Below are positions 60,930 through 64,000 of a stretch of 64,000 nt of DNA, in pieces (position 1 is the first letter of the stretch; the number at the start of each line of letters is the position of its first letter). Origin of the DNA: Prunus persica. Taxonomy: Eukaryota; Streptophyta; Magnoliopsida; Rosales; Rosaceae. The notes beneath the pieces are model-generated. The model ran no database searches and was not told where the DNA came from. It worked only from the letters and a program-made list of their open reading frames with translations. Both the position numbers and the translations under genes were made by a program. Location: assembly GCF_000346465.2 (NCBI RefSeq), contig NC_034009.1, forward strand, positions 34,417,557-34,481,556, written 5' to 3'.

Positions 60930-63900
60930 GCGTAATTGTATCATATTCGTCTGTAATTCATGTATAGCAGAAGAGCTGTTTTAATTTGGTGGCTTAATTC
61001 ATAATATTTTGATTTCAATGAGTAAATCAATACCGTTATTTATTAATACAATTTTTGTTCAATATGCATCTCTTTACACATGTGGTGGAGAAAGTGAGAT
61101 TTCAAGTCTCCCGCTAGACTAAACTATATGTGATTATAACTATAACGAGTATTGAATTTAGCGATATTTATCTCTATTCTGTTAAACTTAAAAGAAGTTT
61201 GAAGTTCGACTCATATATATATATAAATATGAGACAAAGACGGCGTATATTTATAGTGGTGTTGTTGTTAATAGAATTACATTTGGTTAGTAGGTTAATT
61301 ATCTCTATTACCATCAAAAGTAGCTAGTAGAAGGGTCCATTAACCCTTCCGTCTGATTTGGAAAGACTCTGTAGTTTGGACTTAGCAATCAGTTCAAGAT
61401 TAATGTCTTATTATGGAATCATTTTCAAACTTCATTAAATGCAGTCTTTGAAGTTGTTTGTTATTAAGTTTATATTCAAAGGTTGTAAATATTCTTCATT
61501 TTTTTATTGGGTGGGGTTTGCTTGGAATGAACGTATCAGCTGGAAAGACATTTGCCAGCTTTATTTGTCTCTTTAACTAAGTAACAAAAAAAACTAGGTT
61601 GAGTATGGTACGTAGAAACGTACTCTAAGTCTATCCAGAGGCATTCCCTTCACTTACGATTTGGACAAAGTTGGACTTAATAAAAAGGCCAGCCTATGGC
61701 TATGAGGTTCTTCATTCGAAGCCTTCCCTTCCATTGGCAGAGGGAAAGAAAAAAGCTTGCATGGAACCAAAACTTACCCAACTGCTTGTCAATATGCAGT
61801 GTGCAGGCAGCCACAAAAAGGATGACATTTTTGTTTTGCTTACCCTGCTAGGGCCTATCCCTCTATACTGTATTTGAACATTTCAGCTACAATCGCAAAG
61901 AAAGAAATGACTCAATTAATAATAGTGTCTTTGAATAAAAAAAACAAATGAATAAATGACATATTGAAAAAAGTAATTGTCATCCATCGTGGCTTCAACT
62001 ATTTTATATATGGTTTCTTTCTAGTCGAATGCCTGTCAACCTGTAAGTTTTCTATTTTAAATTCTATAAGTATATAATTTATTTGGGACAAATGATATGG
62101 AGTGTCGGTAGAAGGGGCAAAACGACAAGGACGAAGGTCGCAACGCAAGCCGTAACTAATAAGAGTAAGACCGATAAAATGAACACGCGGCAGCATACTT
62201 TTATATTCAAGAGGTGAAAAAGTACTTTTAGATCCTGTTTTACAATCAACGACGACGACGACTCCTCCTCTCTGCCCCGGCCAAAGTAGTAAGATTGGCC
62301 GAGAATAGCAAACTCATATTATTATACCCGTCGTCGCGCACAAGTGTTTCTCCTTTCAAAAAGCTGTTGTGTTGGATCTTGTACGCGTTCTATTTCCTTC
62401 CATTTGCCTGTCTGTTTTCCTTTTTTATACTAATCTGTTTTTAGTAAATAATTTTCTTTTAATACGCGTTTGCAATTATAGGAATAATTAAGGGATGTCC
62501 TCAATCTAAATATTCCGTAGTAGGTGTTTACTAAATCTTCCAACCGAAGATACAAGATGCGAGGCATGATTATAACTTAAAAAATAAAATACGAGATAAG
62601 TATATATATCTATATATATTCCTCTGTTTATTATTAATTGATCATATGTCCGCGATAGATAGATTAATCTACCTACCATGATCATCACAACAACCCTGGA
62701 CTTGGAGAATACTCCTGTTCTACTCTTTAAAAAGTATATATATATATATATATGACTTTCATATTTCTTCTTAAGTACTTGTTTCAAATATTTTTAGAAG
62801 GAATTAGTTAACAAGATAAGATGGAGTCCATCTCGCAGGCTCAAAGCTTTGCGTTTTTGGACCACCACTTTTCTCTTATGACAACAACTTGGGCAATTAA
62901 AAATTGATGCTTGATTTAAGGTCTGCGGTGAAAGTATGGTGAAGTGGTCTTCGTCTTCATCCACGGTGGTACCTAATAAGTTTATAATAGACGTTTCATA
63001 AATAGCTATATAGCGACATTTCATATAAAGCTTGGATGTCATTAATAATCCCACTAATGAACGCCCCTCCACGAATGTCACTTGTATTAAAACACAAAAT
63101 TTATAAACAACTACACAAACACTAAGCTGAAAAAAGCCTTGGTAGGGCTTCAGTGCTGCTAAGTGGGATGACCTGAAAATGCATTGCTGCCCTGGTTGAT
63201 GCATTTCTTCACATGTCGTGTAGCTGTTTCCATGTTTCTACGCAGAGCTCAGCTGAATGCTGAATGCCGAATGCTGAATGCTGAATGCTGATATTGGACA
63301 TGGACATGGCATGGCATATTCTTTGTGCCCGCCTGCCTGCCTGTCAATTATGGTGGTGCCTGTGAGTCTACGTTTTTGTTAACATGACGCATACCTCCCA
63401 CCAATTAATAAATAAAAAGACGTGACATGACTTTCTCTTCTTTTTTTCTCTTTTGTTTTTTTTTGAGAGGGAAAGCTTGTTGTTGCTATTAGGTGTCTGT
63501 CCTGGATTTGTTGTCTATACTTTTGTATAATCTTAATTTAATCAACAAAATTAAAGTAAGGAGGGACAATGATGTCATGTTAAATTCATGGAGGACCCAT
63601 TCATGAAGTCAGTGGAAACTCTCAACGAAAAAAATAATTGAGTTTTTAAAGTCCACACGAAGGCCCAGTTTACTAAAAACTGAATTGATTGAAGGATCTC
63701 TTGAGTCGACTAAATATGTAGATGTGCAGAAAGAATGTGAACATGAGAAAGAGATATCAATGTACTTCCACATTTAACTCAGATGTGTTTTGAGAACGCA
63801 CTCGTAGCTTTAGATATGTAATGTGTTTCGGGGAGGTCCTTTAATATTTGAAAACTAGAATCCCTGTAAGAAAAAAAACAAGAGAAGAGAAGAGAGCCAA

Positions 63901-64000
63901 CCCCTTCCGGTAAAGTTTATGGAAAAGTCTCTGTGCTCGATCTAAATTTCTTCAGTTAGACAAGGCATTTTTAAGAGCATTTGGTTCGACGAAAAAGAGA
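60930..64000. other. Right-end spacer, no confident gene
   Basis: AT-rich. The longest ORF (minus strand 62794-63204, 136 codons) has no recognisable motif. AT repeats occur near 62600-62620 and 62739-62752. Confidence 0.45.
63252..63293 (+). repeat. GCTGAAT heptamer minisatellite
   Basis: Six head-to-tail 7-base units, GCTGAAT with one GCCGAAT and a final GCTGATA. Confidence 0.85.

Noticed and set aside
62794..63204. 136-codon minus-strand ORF
   Set aside because: No recognisable domain or promoter; AT-rich random-looking sequence.
63252..63293. Heptamer repeat considered as a CRISPR-like or regulatory array
   Set aside because: Units are directly adjacent without spacers; it is a plain minisatellite in a plant genome.

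Overview
The window is nuclear DNA of a dicot plant. The genes have many short GT-AG introns, AT-rich introns and spacers, 5'-leader introns and plant-type TATA boxes, and the spacers are full of short transposon derivatives (MITEs, SINEs, LINE tails, a solo LTR). Protein similarity and gene order fit a rosid, perhaps a woody Rosaceae such as Prunus; the genus is inference. No bacterial, organellar or viral genes were seen.

Layout, left to right. An MT-A70 methyltransferase of the METTL4 type lies on the minus strand (1.6-4.5 kb). It is followed on the plus strand by a NAC-domain gene (6.0-8.9 kb), a SAP30-like Sin3-binding protein (13.4-16.5 kb) and a small proline-rich secreted protein (18.4-18.6 kb). 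A repeat-rich gap (18.7-27.8 kb) holds a fold-back element and a LINE remnant split by a hAT MITE. Then come a mitochondrial calcium uniporter (MCU) gene (27.9-29.2 kb), a second gap with an inverted copy of the same hAT MITE (33.6-34.1 kb), and a 17-exon leishmanolysin-type metalloprotease gene (37.7-43.1 kb). Three minus-strand genes follow: a thaumatin-like protein, an LPAT4/5-type lysophosphatidyl acyltransferase and an ELO-family protein (44.0-51.7 kb). After a solo LTR come a RING membrane-anchored E3 ligase (54.5-55.2 kb) and an intronless GATL1/PARVUS glycosyltransferase (59.5-60.6 kb). Nothing convincing was found from 61 to 64 kb beyond simple repeats.

The genes do not form a single pathway. 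They do form a conserved neighbourhood: METTL4, SAP30, thaumatin-like, LPAT4, ELO, RING and PARVUS match neighbours on Arabidopsis chromosome 1 (around At1g19300-At1g19340 and At1g74990-At1g75060), while MCU and leishmanolysin match adjacent genes on chromosome 5 (At5g42610, At5g42620). These locus numbers are from memory. The window looks like a less fractionated version of that ancestral block.

Most notable observations: a 25-nt candidate poison micro-exon in METTL4, a duplicated splice-acceptor/exon start in the NAC gene, an intron that cuts the HExxH zinc motif of the protease, an in-frame upstream start made by splicing in LPAT4, a 17th cysteine in the thaumatin-like protein, overlapping upstream ORFs before the protease start, and several mobile elements whose target-site duplications can be read directly.
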